Source: Cunninghamia lanceolata (taxonomy: Eukaryota; Streptophyta; Pinopsida; Cupressales; Cupressaceae). Taken from it: DNA of 64,000 nt. The notes below the pieces were generated by a model. It searched no databases and was not told the origin of the DNA. It saw only the letters and a list, made by a program, of their open reading frames with translations. Positions 48,248 through 59,635 of the stretch are shown here, in pieces (position 1 is the stretch's first letter; each line of letters begins with the position of its first letter). The translations under genes were made by a program, and so were the position numbers. The stretch is from assembly GCA_027924645.1 (NCBI GenBank), contig BSBN01000860.1, forward strand, positions 3,844,001-3,908,000. The letters are read 5' to 3'.

Positions 48248-51200
48248 TGTAATGCCCCTCGCTTTTTGCTTGTGATAGATGTTATTTTCATATTTCCTAT
48301 GACAGTTCTAGTATAGATGATAGTCTTATATTGCATGTTTATAGTTTCCAGATATTTGGACTAGTATGTTATGGTTTATGCTCTCCTTGATCATGATGGA
48401 CATATTTGATGATTATAGATTTATGTTGCTCTGAGTTAATGTGTTATTCGATCATGATTATGATGCATAACTGGTAATGGATGTAGTTATTTAATGATGT
48501 GTTTACATGAACGAAACAGTGTCGCATTACTCGTGTCCGAGTACCCTACCACGCTGCAACTTTCGTTCATTGTGTCTATGACTACATGTTTATATATGTA
48601 TATATGTACAACCTTGTTGTTGGTTGCAGGATGCAGGTACTGGACATCGACTCCACCTGAACTACCAGGTCTGAGCATGCCCTAGCCAATGGAGTTGTTG
48701 ATTGGAGTTAGCATAAGGTTCCCTATTTAGTCAACATCCTCAAAGAGGATGAGTTTCCAGTGTTGTATCCTGTCGTCACCGTTAGTTGGACTGGTTGTCG
48801 TTATCTTGTCGTCATGTCCTGTGGCTTCACATGGGGTTAGGTATCATCCAGTAAGTTGGGTTTATCCAATCTAAGTGTTGATTTAAGCCTGGTTAGTACT
48901 TTATTATAAATAAGGTTAAAATTAAGCTAATGTGAAATAAACACTTGCTAGGGAAAGTATGTGTTGTTATTAATTATAAATGTTTTAATTGTTTGATAAT
49001 TGGTAAATTAACATGAATTAGTAAATAAATAAATAAATTAGATAAATGGTTAAATGAAATAATAAGTCACAAGTTGTAAGTGGATTAAATTAAAAAGAAA
49101 ATAAAATACATAAGTAAGATGATTAAACAATTACAATCTTGATAAAATGAATTGATAGTGATAAAGATAATATTCTAAAGTTTAATAAATGGGGTTGTCG
49201 TCTGGTATCATGTAATCAGTATTTTGGGGATGTGCAAATTTAATGTCAGGTGCCATCAATTGAAAATTGGAGGTTTGGGAATCCCTGGGTATAGTGTATT
49301 TTTGAATCCCACGAGAGAGTGGGTTGTTGGAAGAAGAGAGGAATGTTTCTGCATTTACTCGAGGAAGTTCAACCCGTGTTTTGAGAAAGTGGGTTGTCAG
49401 GTTGAGAGGATGTCTCTTGCATTTATCCGAGGAGATAGAGTCCTGGTTGAGCAGAGGAAAAAGAATTCTGGAAGAGAAGGGAAGGGGATTGGCATTTGGA
49501 GAGAAAAGAAGACTCTGGTAAAAGCTTAAAAACTTCAGGTATGCATTGTATATGTTTTATGCCTATTTCATATGAAATTTTAATAGAATTAGGTTAATTG
49601 TGTTTTCCTCCATTGATGAGATTTATTCAGGATTTGGTATTTAAATTCTTTAAAGACAGACTTGAAATTACTCGTGACCTCTAGTCTATCTCTAGTTTTG
49701 AGACTTGTCACAATCTTCCATGTGCTTCAGATATAATTGAATTTCTTGATTCTGACATGCCCTTATACCCCTGTTTGTATTCTTGAATGCTGAGTTGAAT
49801 TCTTTTGTGAAATTGAGTCTGCACCCCTTCTATGGGAAATCACTTGTTGTGTTTTGTGATTCTTTACCTAACATTTAGTCGAACAAAACAAATTGCACCC
49901 TTTGGATTTGTCCTCTGCATCTAATAGGGCACATAGACTAGTACTTATATAGAGCTCTGCTTTATCTTTGTTGATTTCTGTCTCAGAACCCTGGTGTAGT
50001 ACTCATGTCACCCTTGGATATATATAATATAGGTATGCAGATATATATAAACTCCTGTCAATTGCAATTGCTTTAAATTCCTTGAGCCCTAACAATAAAT
50101 CCACTCTGCATAATCTTGCATCCATGTTTTTGATCATATGTCTACCTTAGAATCAATGTTATTAAGGAAGAACGTCCTGATTTACTGAGTCCTATAGCTA
50201 TCTACATCTATGGGTCCTTTATTACCTTTTTGAGGCGTTATGCCCAGCAGCAACCCTATCGATTTTCCCCTTGTAGATGACTGAATCTTCCTGGCTATCC
50301 CTCTGTTCATTCCATGGCTGAACCTCTGCTATTTTCACTTGATTCATATTATCTCAGTAAGCATAAATTGCGTAACATTTTAGAAGATTGCTTTGTGATA
50401 AGCCAAATAAATAATGTGTGGTTTAAATAGGAATGTGAGTCGACTCCTGTTGGCAGTTGATCTTTATTTCCCAGTTTCTATGCCCTCTAAGTCTAGCGGA
50501 CTGCGTCATCTGGTGTGGACGTAGAGTTATGGCAGAACCCTTGCTATTTGCACTGCCACTTCTTTCTTAGTATGCTTTGTTGGTTTCCAGTATTCTATGC
50601 CTTTTCTTTCGGTGAGGATCATGGGTTTAAGTTGCTCTTTGGAAAGTCGTGAGCTTAGTGAGAGGTCTGTAGTAGTGGTCGTCTGTAGCAAATGTGTTTT
50701 GATCAGAAACCATGGGTGGAGTCATCTTCTGACAGTGGTGGCCTTGTTAACTTGAGTGGTCGTTGGTAGCAAACGTCTCTAATCTATTTCTGTGTTAGAC
50801 TGCGAGCTTCGTAGGTGTCGTAGAAATGGTATGCATTATGTCTTTGTTTCCCCGTAGTTGTCTGGGCTGACGAAATAGTCAGTGAAGTCAACGACCTCAA
50901 CATGGCGTTAAGTCGCGGCTTATGTTCTTAAAGCCTCAGTGTATACTTCCTTGCCACAGTAGACTGTTGTCATTTTGGCACTATGTATGGTCAGTGTTCG
51001 GTGCACTCGTTGTTGGAAGTGTTGGGTAAACGGTACTGCCTGTCTGGTGGTCGCCTTGGCTGATAGTCAACTTGTAGCTTATGCATTTCCTTGGTGGTAG
51101 TCGTTAACCTGAGGTGGTCGTGAGTTAGACGTTCTTCCATAGCTAGGTCTGTGCGTCTCTCATTGTGCCCTTCCATCGCCGATGAAGTTGTAGTCAGTCG

Positions 51201-51790
51201 AAACCTGCAGCCAAGAGCAAGCTTTGGAAGTCACTTCCATTATGTCATTGTAGTCGTGAGGTGGTTAAGGAGAGTTGCCATTTGGTAAGTGTGTTTTGAG
51301 AGTTTGTAGTCATTCTGAGCTTTGGTCGTCGAGGGTATTTAGGTGGCCGACAGTCGTTTAGCAAATAAATATATTTGAGACTTTTGTGTTAGAATGCTTA
51401 GATGGTAGATAGTGGTATACCTATTAACTCTTGCGAATAGGAAGACATCTTCCCTTATAGAATCCATTTTGTGGCAATAATAGATGTGATCCTTGTGTAT
51501 CGGTAAGTACCCACGTTTTACGCTTCATCTTATAAGCGGTTATTGTCTGGACATCCATTCTTTTGCCTTATAGAATCATCCTGAGTTCAATCATTATCCT
51601 TATTAACTTCATGTCGTATTCGTTTGATCGGTCTCAAGAGAATTATATCTATTCCTTTATATTTTCACTTATAATATTGAGGAATACGTATTTGATATGA
51701 TTATTTATAATAGACTTGTTAATAGAGTGTAACGTTAATTATTTAATGACTTTGGATGAAAAATATTGGTTATCAAATGATCTGTGGAAT
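48248..51790 (+). other. Non-coding, possible old gypsy-type LTR start
   Basis: TGTAATGCCCCTCGCTTTTT at 48248 resembles the TGTAATGCCCC start of some plant chromovirus-type LTRs. No matching end, PBS or second copy was found. 49290-49530 contains a diverged 60-bp tandem pair (GAGTGGGTTGTTGGAAG and AAAGTGGGTTGTCAGGTTG). Overlapping open frames of 65-101 codons there have no family resemblance. 50400-51370 is unusually rich in GTCGT/GTGGTCG. Confidence 0.25.
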
Positions 51791-51840
51791 TTTATTATTA
51801 TTATTATTATTATTACTATTATTATTATTATTATTATTAT
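51791..51840. repeat. (ATT)n microsatellite
   Basis: About 16 ATT units with one ACT interruption. Confidence 0.97.
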
Positions 51841-51931
51841 ATGGGTCACGTGATTTATTTAAATCAAGCTATCGAAATTGATATAATCAAATTATGGGTT
51901 TGTTAAATTTAGAATGTAAATGGAATATGAT

Positions 51932-52260
51932 GGGTACCTGCAAGAAACTCGGTCCACATATAGGGGAAGTCGCGCGGGCAAAAAAAATGCCGCAAGTAAC
52001 GGGTACCCGTTTTCAAAGAAACGGGTACCCGTTTAGGAACGGGCGCCCGAGCCTAAATGGGTATCCGTTTTCAAAAAATTATATATTTTAAAAAAAGAGC
52101 TCTGCGGGCTCATTTTCACCCATAGAGGCTGATAGCGACAGCGGACAGCAAGAAACGGGTACGTGTTGCCAAAGACCAGACAAGGAAAACAACAGAGTTT
52201 TTTTTGCCCTCTCACCTCCTCCCGCCACCTCGTCACCCTCGAGCTCTTCCAGGTTGGTTC
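51932..52260 (+). mobile_element. Transposon terminus with GGGTACCC palindromes, copy 2
   Basis: Homologous to 39689-39990 up to about 52108, but GC-richer and less decayed. ACGGGTACCCGTTT occurs twice, plus GGGCGCCCGAGCC and related units to 52165. It continues past the point where copy 1 is cut, into a pyrimidine-rich stretch (CTCACCTCCTCCCGCCACC) ending CTCTTCCAG/GTTGG, which looks like an untranslated exon and splice donor at about 52251. This fits a promoter/5' end for gene 2. The exact outer boundary and target duplication are not resolved. Confidence 0.6.
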
Positions 52261-52379
52261 TCTACCTATCTTTAGCTTGTTTTAAATGTTTTTTTCCTAA
52301 TTGTAGGGTTAAAATGAAAATTAGGGTTTTATTTGTTATTTAAGGGTTTTACTTGTTATTAGAATTTTGTGATTGTATG

Positions 52380-52640
52380 TTACTGCAAACCCTAAAACCA
52401 TATTACTGCAAACCCTAAAAAACTTAAACTATAAACCCTAAAACCATGTTGTACTACAAACCCTAAAAACCTAAACTATAAACCCTAAAAAACCAAATTA
52501 TAAACCTTGAAACCATGTTGTATTGCAAACTCTAAAAATGTAAACTATAAACCCTAAAAAACCAAACTATAAACCCTAAAACCATGTTGTCCTACAAACC
52601 CTAAAAACCTAAACCCTAAACTAAAAAACCAAATTAGTAT
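52380..52640. repeat. Cluster of AAACCCTAAA telobox-like motifs
   Basis: AAACCCTAAA or a close variant appears about ten times, separated by short non-identical spacers such as ACCATGTTGT and AACTAT. It is not a canonical telomere array (no CCCTAAA tandem), but each core is the plant telobox sequence. Confidence 0.85.
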
Positions 52641-54229
52641 ATGTAATAATGATAAAAGGGATAAGTTTGAAGATGAAAATGTATCAAGAGGAGGCATGTA
52701 GGATGCTTCAATGTTGATGATTAACTTAGGGTACACTAAATGTATCAAGAGGAATATTGAGGAATCATATAAAACTATATACCCTATTTTTTATTTATGT
52801 CATTGTTGGCTATAAGACTATACCCTATCTTTGATATCTGTCATTGTTGGCTATTATAAGTTCCTGTCTAATATGCCAGTAAGGTTGCTATCACCAAAAA
52901 TATAAGACATAAAGTCTAATGGACCCAAATCATCTTCTTGTAAAACATTATGATCATTGATTAGGGGTTAATTTTGGTCACTTAATTGTTAGATATATCA
53001 AAATTGTATCCAATAATAGTTAATTGATATTCCTTTACATTTATTTGTGAACCTGACAATAGTTTTCACTTGAGTGTACATATGAACCATATTAAACTCC
53101 TAGACTCTTCCCATTCTATGAAATATCACATTATTTAAGGGTCCATATTAAAATAGAACGATATTTGGGCATATGTATTTAATAATGGAATACCATAAGC
53201 CTTTTAAGATCCACATGATACTCACCAAAACTATAAGATATAAATTCTAATGGACCCCAATCATCTTCAAGTGTAAGGCACTATGATCATTGACTAGGGG
53301 TTCATTTTGTGTAACACAACTGTTAGATGTATTGAAATTGTATCCAGTAATAGTCAAATGGATTTCCTTTATATTTATTAGTGAACTTGACATTCCATCA
53401 CCTAGGATTTTATAGTACTGGTTTGGCCTTTTTTTAATTACAGTTCTTAGATCTAATTTCTCACTTTTATCTTTTTCTTAAATAGATTTACCTACGGTTT
53501 GCATTCATCCTTGTTTATCTTTTCCTATCATATCTTGATTAGGGTTTGAGCATGTAAATAGTGATATATACCTTTTTGATTCAACCTATCTAGAAGCTTG
53601 GATAATCTTTTGTGACATGTGATCCTTCCATCCTTGATACCTTCATGATACATTTAAATGATGGACCAATGAGGATGTGTTTTCTATAGCCTGTGTTGTT
53701 CTAGTTATATACTTGTTTTACCTGCTTCCCTTGAGGATAGTGTTTATCCAACACATTTGATGCACTATGGCCATAAGATTTTATGCATGGATTTAAATGT
53801 ACATTTTATTAGTTGTGGTAAACTTATCCATAAGTTTCATGTAAGAAATGAAAAATAAATTTATAGTCCACTATGGTTTGAAAAAAATTCACTACAACTT
53901 TAAACTTGGAATAACAAATTTGCATCTATATTTTACTTCAATAAATAATTTTCTCTCCTCTTGTTTTAGTTTCACATTTAAATATGATTTAGATAACATC
54001 AATGTATTAACTAGTGCAATGGTGACATTTGTAGACCTATGCTAATTCTCATTTAGTTTTGGGTCCATTCTAGTAGATGGATTAATATAGATGCATATCA
54101 ACATACGGTGTGCAATCTTATATGAAGTTGGGATCATTCCTTGATCCTTCACCTACCCTTAGTTCATTTAAAAATATTGAGGAAAACATTCTTCTACCCT
54201 TGACATCCACATTTATAGTTTCGAATTTA

Positions 54230-54470
54230 CAATTTAGGGAACTTGACATCCACAATTTAGGGTTTCAAATATAAATTTTAGGGTTCTAAAGTAGATGTTT
54301 AGGGCTTCACTTTTCACCTTTTAGGGTATCAAAATGATGTATTAGGGTTTGAAAATTCACGTAATAGAGTTTTAAAATGACATTTTAGGGTTTCAAATTC
54401 TCATATTAGGGTTTGGAAATTAACATTTAATAAGGTTTCAAAATGATATTTTAGGCTTTTTACACTTCAG
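54230..54470. repeat. Cluster of TTTAGGGTTT motifs (opposite orientation)
   Basis: TTAGGGTTT-like units recur every 20-30 bases, followed by TCAAAATGA-type spacers. The orientation is opposite to the cluster at 52380-52640. Confidence 0.8.
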
Positions 54471-55539
54471 CAGAAGGTAACTCATATTGTTGGAATACAA
54501 TGTTGTAGTATTGGTATAAATGTATTCTTTAACAAGGTCACTATTGTTATAAATGTAGTATAAAAGTAGCATGCAATGTTTAATTAAGTCATAATCTATA
54601 CTGCTCTTTTGAGACACACGAGAAGCCTATAGTAAAATTGGAGTTAATATAGGAAGAGAAATAGGAATGATAGCTCTAGCAAATTGAGTATAATGCTATT
54701 AATTAGAAAATGTAACTTTTCTAAGTTAAGAGCAATAAATGAATAGAAATGAAATACTATTTACAAAATTGAGCTTAACTTAGAACCTATAATGTCAGGG
54801 CATCACGTAGACATCTTCATGTCACACCATCACAATTGAGCTTAACTTAGAAGCTAGAAGTAGCCTGATTAATAGAGAAATGGGAATCTAATACACTTGG
54901 CATGCACTTTTAAATTTGGACTATATAAGGTGTCAAAATGTAACTTCCATTATAATTTTGAGAAAAATGATGATACAACAAGACCTTGTTAGGTAGAGTG
55001 ACACCTTGGTGTATGACTAGGACCTAGAACCTGCAACCTTGTCCACTATGTGAATTTAATGATCTAAAAATTTAGACATAGCTTTATGTTGTAATTTTTT
55101 GCATAACTTCCTCTTGGTAATTTTTGTGAGATCTTTTTTCTAATTATTCCATATTTTATCTATAAATACCAATTCTATAGTTCAAAAACCCTCTAAAAAA
55201 TGGTTAAAGAGGAATGAAGTAGGAAGGAGAATATAATATTTTAGGGAAATGTTGGATTAATTTAAGGAGACATTGGTATGAGGCATCATCATTTGATTGA
55301 ATATTATATGATAAACTTGTGCATGTGTTTAATTTTCAAGTATTACGCGCTCTCTGAATTCATGGATATTTTAAACTAAATCATTTATAGATCTATTCTA
55401 GATTAAGTTTAAATTTATAGATATTTGTTTGTAAGTTTTCAATATACACATATATATATATATATAAATTGTGAAATTATACATTTGTAAGTTTTTTATA
55501 TGAATTTACATATTTGAAAATTTGCAGGAGACAGATCTA

Positions 55540-57743
55540 ATGGATGACCAGAGTCTAGATGAATTTTTAATAGATGACATTCTTTATGAAACCCCCCCAC
55601 CCTGTGATCCACCTCAAAACCCCCCACCCTCTCCACCTCAAAACCCCCCATCCCCTCCACCTCAAAACCCCCCACCCCCTCCATTTGATGAGGCCCGATT
55701 GCGGCAAAACATTAATGAAAATATTAATACAATTGAGGAGAACATTAATTTGATTAATAATCAACCTCACTTGATGCCTCCTCATGTGGTTCGGTTTGCA
55801 TCTTTGATGCAAACCATTATTGATTCTGTTAGGTCTATCGATGTAGACCTAAATAGATTTCAGCTTTGGTGGGAGGAGAGGAGGCAATTCTATGCGGATG
55901 GTCTTTCATATAAAGACATCCATGACCTCCACATTACAAAACAAACATTAGCCCCATTTTTTCGTCACCCAAAAACTAATCAACCTATAGCTGCAACAAA
56001 AAAAAGAATATCAATTAAGTGGTGTACGCATGAGGGGATTTCGAGACATTTTTGGGATCAGTGGTGGATGGTGTTTGATCACCCATCACATGCTAATTGT
56101 GAGGTGCCGCTATATTTTTTGAGAAAATTATGGGTGGAGTTTCAATTGGGTCAAAAACCCAATTATTTTGATATGAGAGATTTTTAGGGTGTTGGTCGTG
56201 GCATGCCACAACACAGACCAGGGGCACGAGTTGACCCCAATTGACTTGTTCCTCCTGCTCCTATGGTTGCTCCTATTTTGCCCACGATTCCTACACCTAT
56301 TTAGCAGCAGTCAGTTTTGTCGACATTAGGAGCATTGAGTAGACTCTCAGGCAATCTCACTGAACAAGCTGCCCACATGGCAGCTGAATTCAGTGGTGGA
56401 GAGCATCATGGAGGAGTCAATGCATCTCAGCATAGAGCCCCAGGCCTGTTAAGGGCACATTTGTGTACAAATTGCAATCAACCGTGTTATGGTCCTGCTC
56501 CTACATCCACATCAGATGCAGCTATAGCCGAAGTGGAGTCATACTTGGATCTACTATATTCGGATGATAATCCTACACAGGTACATTGACCACATTTTAT
56601 TAAATATTTCAAGAGTATAATTTGAACGTAGATCAAATTTTTTATAAATAATTTAATGAATTAATTTATATAATTGTAAACTATTTGTTGTACAGATCTC
56701 AAGTTGCTCTAGGGCCACATCACGATTTGATACATTGAGTTTTGCATCGACAGCTGTAGAGGTTGGCACACCTTACGGGGTAAACCAATATATCTTAACC
56801 CTAAAACCATATGTATCTAATTCTAGTTTAATTTTTCTTTTGAAACTTATCAATATTATATTTTAAATTAACAAACTGTGTATAATTAAATAAATAACTA
56901 TATACATACGTGTATGTGAAACACTACTATTGCAGCGAGGCTCAGGTCATGTGGCAGTTCCCATGTCTGACCAACCACCTAGCTCAGGTGTTTCTTCCAT
57001 TGATCCTCCATCGACAGCTACTATGCCTGAGTATTCCCCGGTGTGTGTTTTAAAAAATTGTACTAAATTTGTACTAAGTTTCTTTTTTTGAGTTTATATA
57101 AATTTATATATGCACCCATATATATGTAAGTGCAGGATGATAGGAGTGAGACTATTGGTTAGGTTGGTACTCAAGGACAAATTCATGAGCCATCTACACA
57201 TTTTCAGGTCCTAAACTTTACTTTAAAATTTTCTATATGTGCAATTTCTAGGTCTTTTTTTGAGTTTATATAAATTTATATATGCACCCATATATATGTA
57301 AGTGCAGGATGATAGGAGTGAGACTATTGGTCAGGTTGGTACTCAGGGACAAATTCATGAGCCATCTACACATTTTTAGGTCCTAAACTTTACTTTAAAA
57401 TTTTCTATATGTGCAATTTCTAGGTCTTTATATGCTAATTTTAAATTGTAACTTATTTCAAACTTGCTTTATTTGAAATTCTAGCAATTAGCAAGTCAAA
57501 CTTTTGGTCACGAAGATGAAACAGTTATACCACTTGCACAACAAAATGTGGGAAGTGAGACGGTAATTTAAATGCACACTTTAAAGCCTACATTTAAATA
57601 TTTAATTTCATGTCATTTTAAAAAATTTTAAATCTGATTGCAAGTTCTTTCTCTTGTGTGTACAGCATGAGGTAGATCCATCCATTTCACGAGGAAGAAA
57701 GAGGCCTCTTTCAAATTTGAACTTGAGTGATGATCATCCCTGA
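55540..57743 (+). pseudogene. Multi-exon transposon-like gene 2, all introns phase 0
   Basis: Acceptor at 55527. Exons: 55540-56580, 56696-56779, 56936-57040, 57136-57207, 57308-57379, 57485-57562 and 57666-57743. Every one is a multiple of three, with AG/GT borders, ending in TGA. Exon 1 has a Pro-rich repeat (PPQNPPPSPP), then ENINTIEENINLINN and EVPLYFLRKLWVEFQLG. Three stops interrupt it (about 56185, 56242 and 56302), and exons 4 and 5 have one stop each. The C-terminus carries a basic RGRKRP. Homologous to gene 1. No known domain recognised. A transposon accessory or DNA-binding role is inferred only from position and family copy number. Confidence 0.65.
57085..57428 (+). repeat. Tandem duplication carrying a complete exon
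   Basis: Two about 172-bp copies, about 98% identical, each with TGCAG acceptor, 72-base exon and AG/GTCC donor. The first unit has TAG where the second has CAG (codon 9). The second has TAG where the first has CAG (last codon). Confidence 0.95.
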
Positions 57744-58949
57744 CATAGAGTTTTATTTCATAGACTAAACTGTATGATGTGCACATTATTTTTTATATAT
57801 GCCATTCCAGGACTTTGACTATCTATGTCGAACTTGCTATGACATGTTCTTCTAGATATATTTCAGTATTTCATGAACTGTGATTTGTATTTATTTATAT
57901 GCTGATGATGAGTAGATGTTTTAAAGTACACATTTCATGGGTCCTACCTAGATATTTTATAGTATTTCATGGACTTATCTAGATCTAGATCTACATGTAT
58001 ATATTATTGAGTATATATGCTTGAATGTAGTTTAGTATGTTAAATATGCTTCATTGTTAAATATGTTAAATATGCTTCATTGTTCACTTCTAGATTATAA
58101 GTTATTTAATTGAGATGTATGTTAGAAGATTTCTCTCTACTACATTTTTAAATTTTTAAGAAGTGATTAAATGCATTATGGTTCAATAGTTTTTCTTGAA
58201 ATAGTGAACAAAAAGAATGCCAAAAGTTTGGATTTTGGTAACAAAGTGTTTAGTAGATCCATCTATGTTATATGTGTTATCCCTCTCAAATTTGTCTCAC
58301 TAGAAATGCCAAAAATGGATTCAACCTTAAGGATGTGATTCTTTTCTAAAATAATGTGTCATTGCCAAGAACATACTACCATCAATACTAAAGAGTTTCT
58401 ATTAAAATATGTGAATTGAAACACCACATATCATGACATCAACTATTCCATAAAAGTTTGTGATATTCCCTATTATCTCAAACTCCATAAAATATACTAT
58501 CTATCTTTAAAAAGGTACATACTACAATGACATCAAACATAAACCAATAGGTGTCTTAAGATATATTAGTGGTAGGGAAAATTATAGTGGCCCTCACCCT
58601 AGAGTAATAAGTTGAAGTAGTGTTAGAATTACTAATAAACTAAAAAACTTTATCCTAGGGTGGTGGGACTAATAAACTAAAATTTACACAAGCCTTACAA
58701 AGCCTCTACCACTTCCTTGACATTTTTAACATTGTTCAAATTTGATAGGAGGGATTTATGTCACCTCCTCCTCATCTTAATTCTCATAGTAGATAGAATC
58801 ATCCAATTTAGCATCAAGATGAAGGTTTATCTTCATTATCGTAGAAATATCCTCCAAGGCTTTGTGCATATGCTCATGCCACACATTGAAGATGTGGAAT
58901 TTATCTAAGTAGCAATATAGAAATCCTTAGCCTAACCTTCTACCCCTTC
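57744..58949. other. AT-rich stretch, no gene recognised
   Basis: 3' flank of gene 2. Only short frames, no repeats of note. Confidence 0.5.
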
Positions 58950-59590
58950 AATATCATTGTATAGAAGGTAGATACAAGTAACATTTGATAGCATGGAGGC
59001 ACAACTTAGGGATTGAGTTGAATGTTAAAAAATTATCCTTCCCAACAAATGCTAGATGTCTAGGAGCAATTTAATGATTTCTTCCATTATCTGCCTAGTC
59101 TAGAATATAATTACCTTTTCTTTTGATATGTTTGAAGGAGATAGATTTAAACTTATTCACCAAGTTTCTAGCTTCCAATAGAATAGTTTCCAATAACCAC
59201 AAGATTCATCTATGCTTTTTCATATGATCAATGTTGATCTTGGAATCTCCTTCCACACTAAGGGATATCTTGTTTAGTTTCCAAGTCGTCTTGAGGCCTT
59301 GGATATCATGGCCCTAGAATCTACCATATTATTGTTCTTGACACCAAAATCATAAGCTAAGATAGGTAGAGGCTTTCCCTTATCATCTCTTAATAAACAT
59401 ACTCCTTGTTTTAACCTTATTCAAAGCAACCTTGGCCAATTATGGGCCTAATCCACCTCTTCTAGTATGATCATATATTCCTCTTTACCCCAACAATCAC
59501 CAAGTTCCTAAATGCACCATATTTCTTTAAAATAGTCCAAAATTTGGGATGCATATTCACATTTAAGAAATACATGATGATTGTCCAGAG
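58950..59590 (-). pseudogene. LINE remnant: zf-RVT and RNase H (RVT_3-like)
   Basis: Minus strand, with frame changes. HHVFLKCEYASQILDYFKEI at about 59580 fits the H-x-F-x2-C zinc-binding segment after plant LINE reverse transcriptases. Then come YDFGVKNNNMVDSRAMI, VEGDSKINIDH with a catalytic-type GDS, and FKHIKRKGNYILD with ADN after a stop, matching the H-I-x-R-x-x-N-x-x-A-D end of plant RNase H domains. RT itself is not seen. This is a 3' fragment, the usual result of truncated LINE insertion. Confidence 0.7.
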
Positions 59591-59635
59591 ACTTCCTTAA
59601 ATGTGAATATGCACCCCAAATTTTGGACTATTTTA
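59528..59635. repeat. 40-bp foldback with 28-base loop
   Basis: 59528-59567 and 59596-59635 are reverse complements with one mismatch in 40. The left arm is the LINE zinc-finger segment, so the right arm is an inverted copy of it. Confidence 0.95.

Larger units (their letters stand above)
52261..55527 (+). other. Long AT-rich stretch, probably first intron of gene 2
   Basis: No ORF of note. It contains a CCCTAAA cluster (52380-52640), a tandem TATACCCTAT..GTTGGCTAT pair (about 52770-52860), a diverged direct repeat (52880-53060 and 53220-53396), a TTTAGGG cluster (54230-54470) and an AT dinucleotide run at 55449-55466. It ends in TTTGCAG at 55527. Confidence 0.5.

Noticed and set aside
49224..49529. 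Overlapping ORFs of 101 and 65 codons
   Set aside because: Both frames cross a diverged tandem duplication. Composition follows the repeat and no family is recognised.
48248..51790. A 3.5 kb chromovirus LTR starting TGTAATGCCCC
   Set aside because: Only the start resembles such an LTR. No end, PBS, partner or target duplication was found.
52380..52640. Interstitial telomere
   Set aside because: The CCCTAAA cores are isolated by non-telomeric spacers and never form a tandem run.
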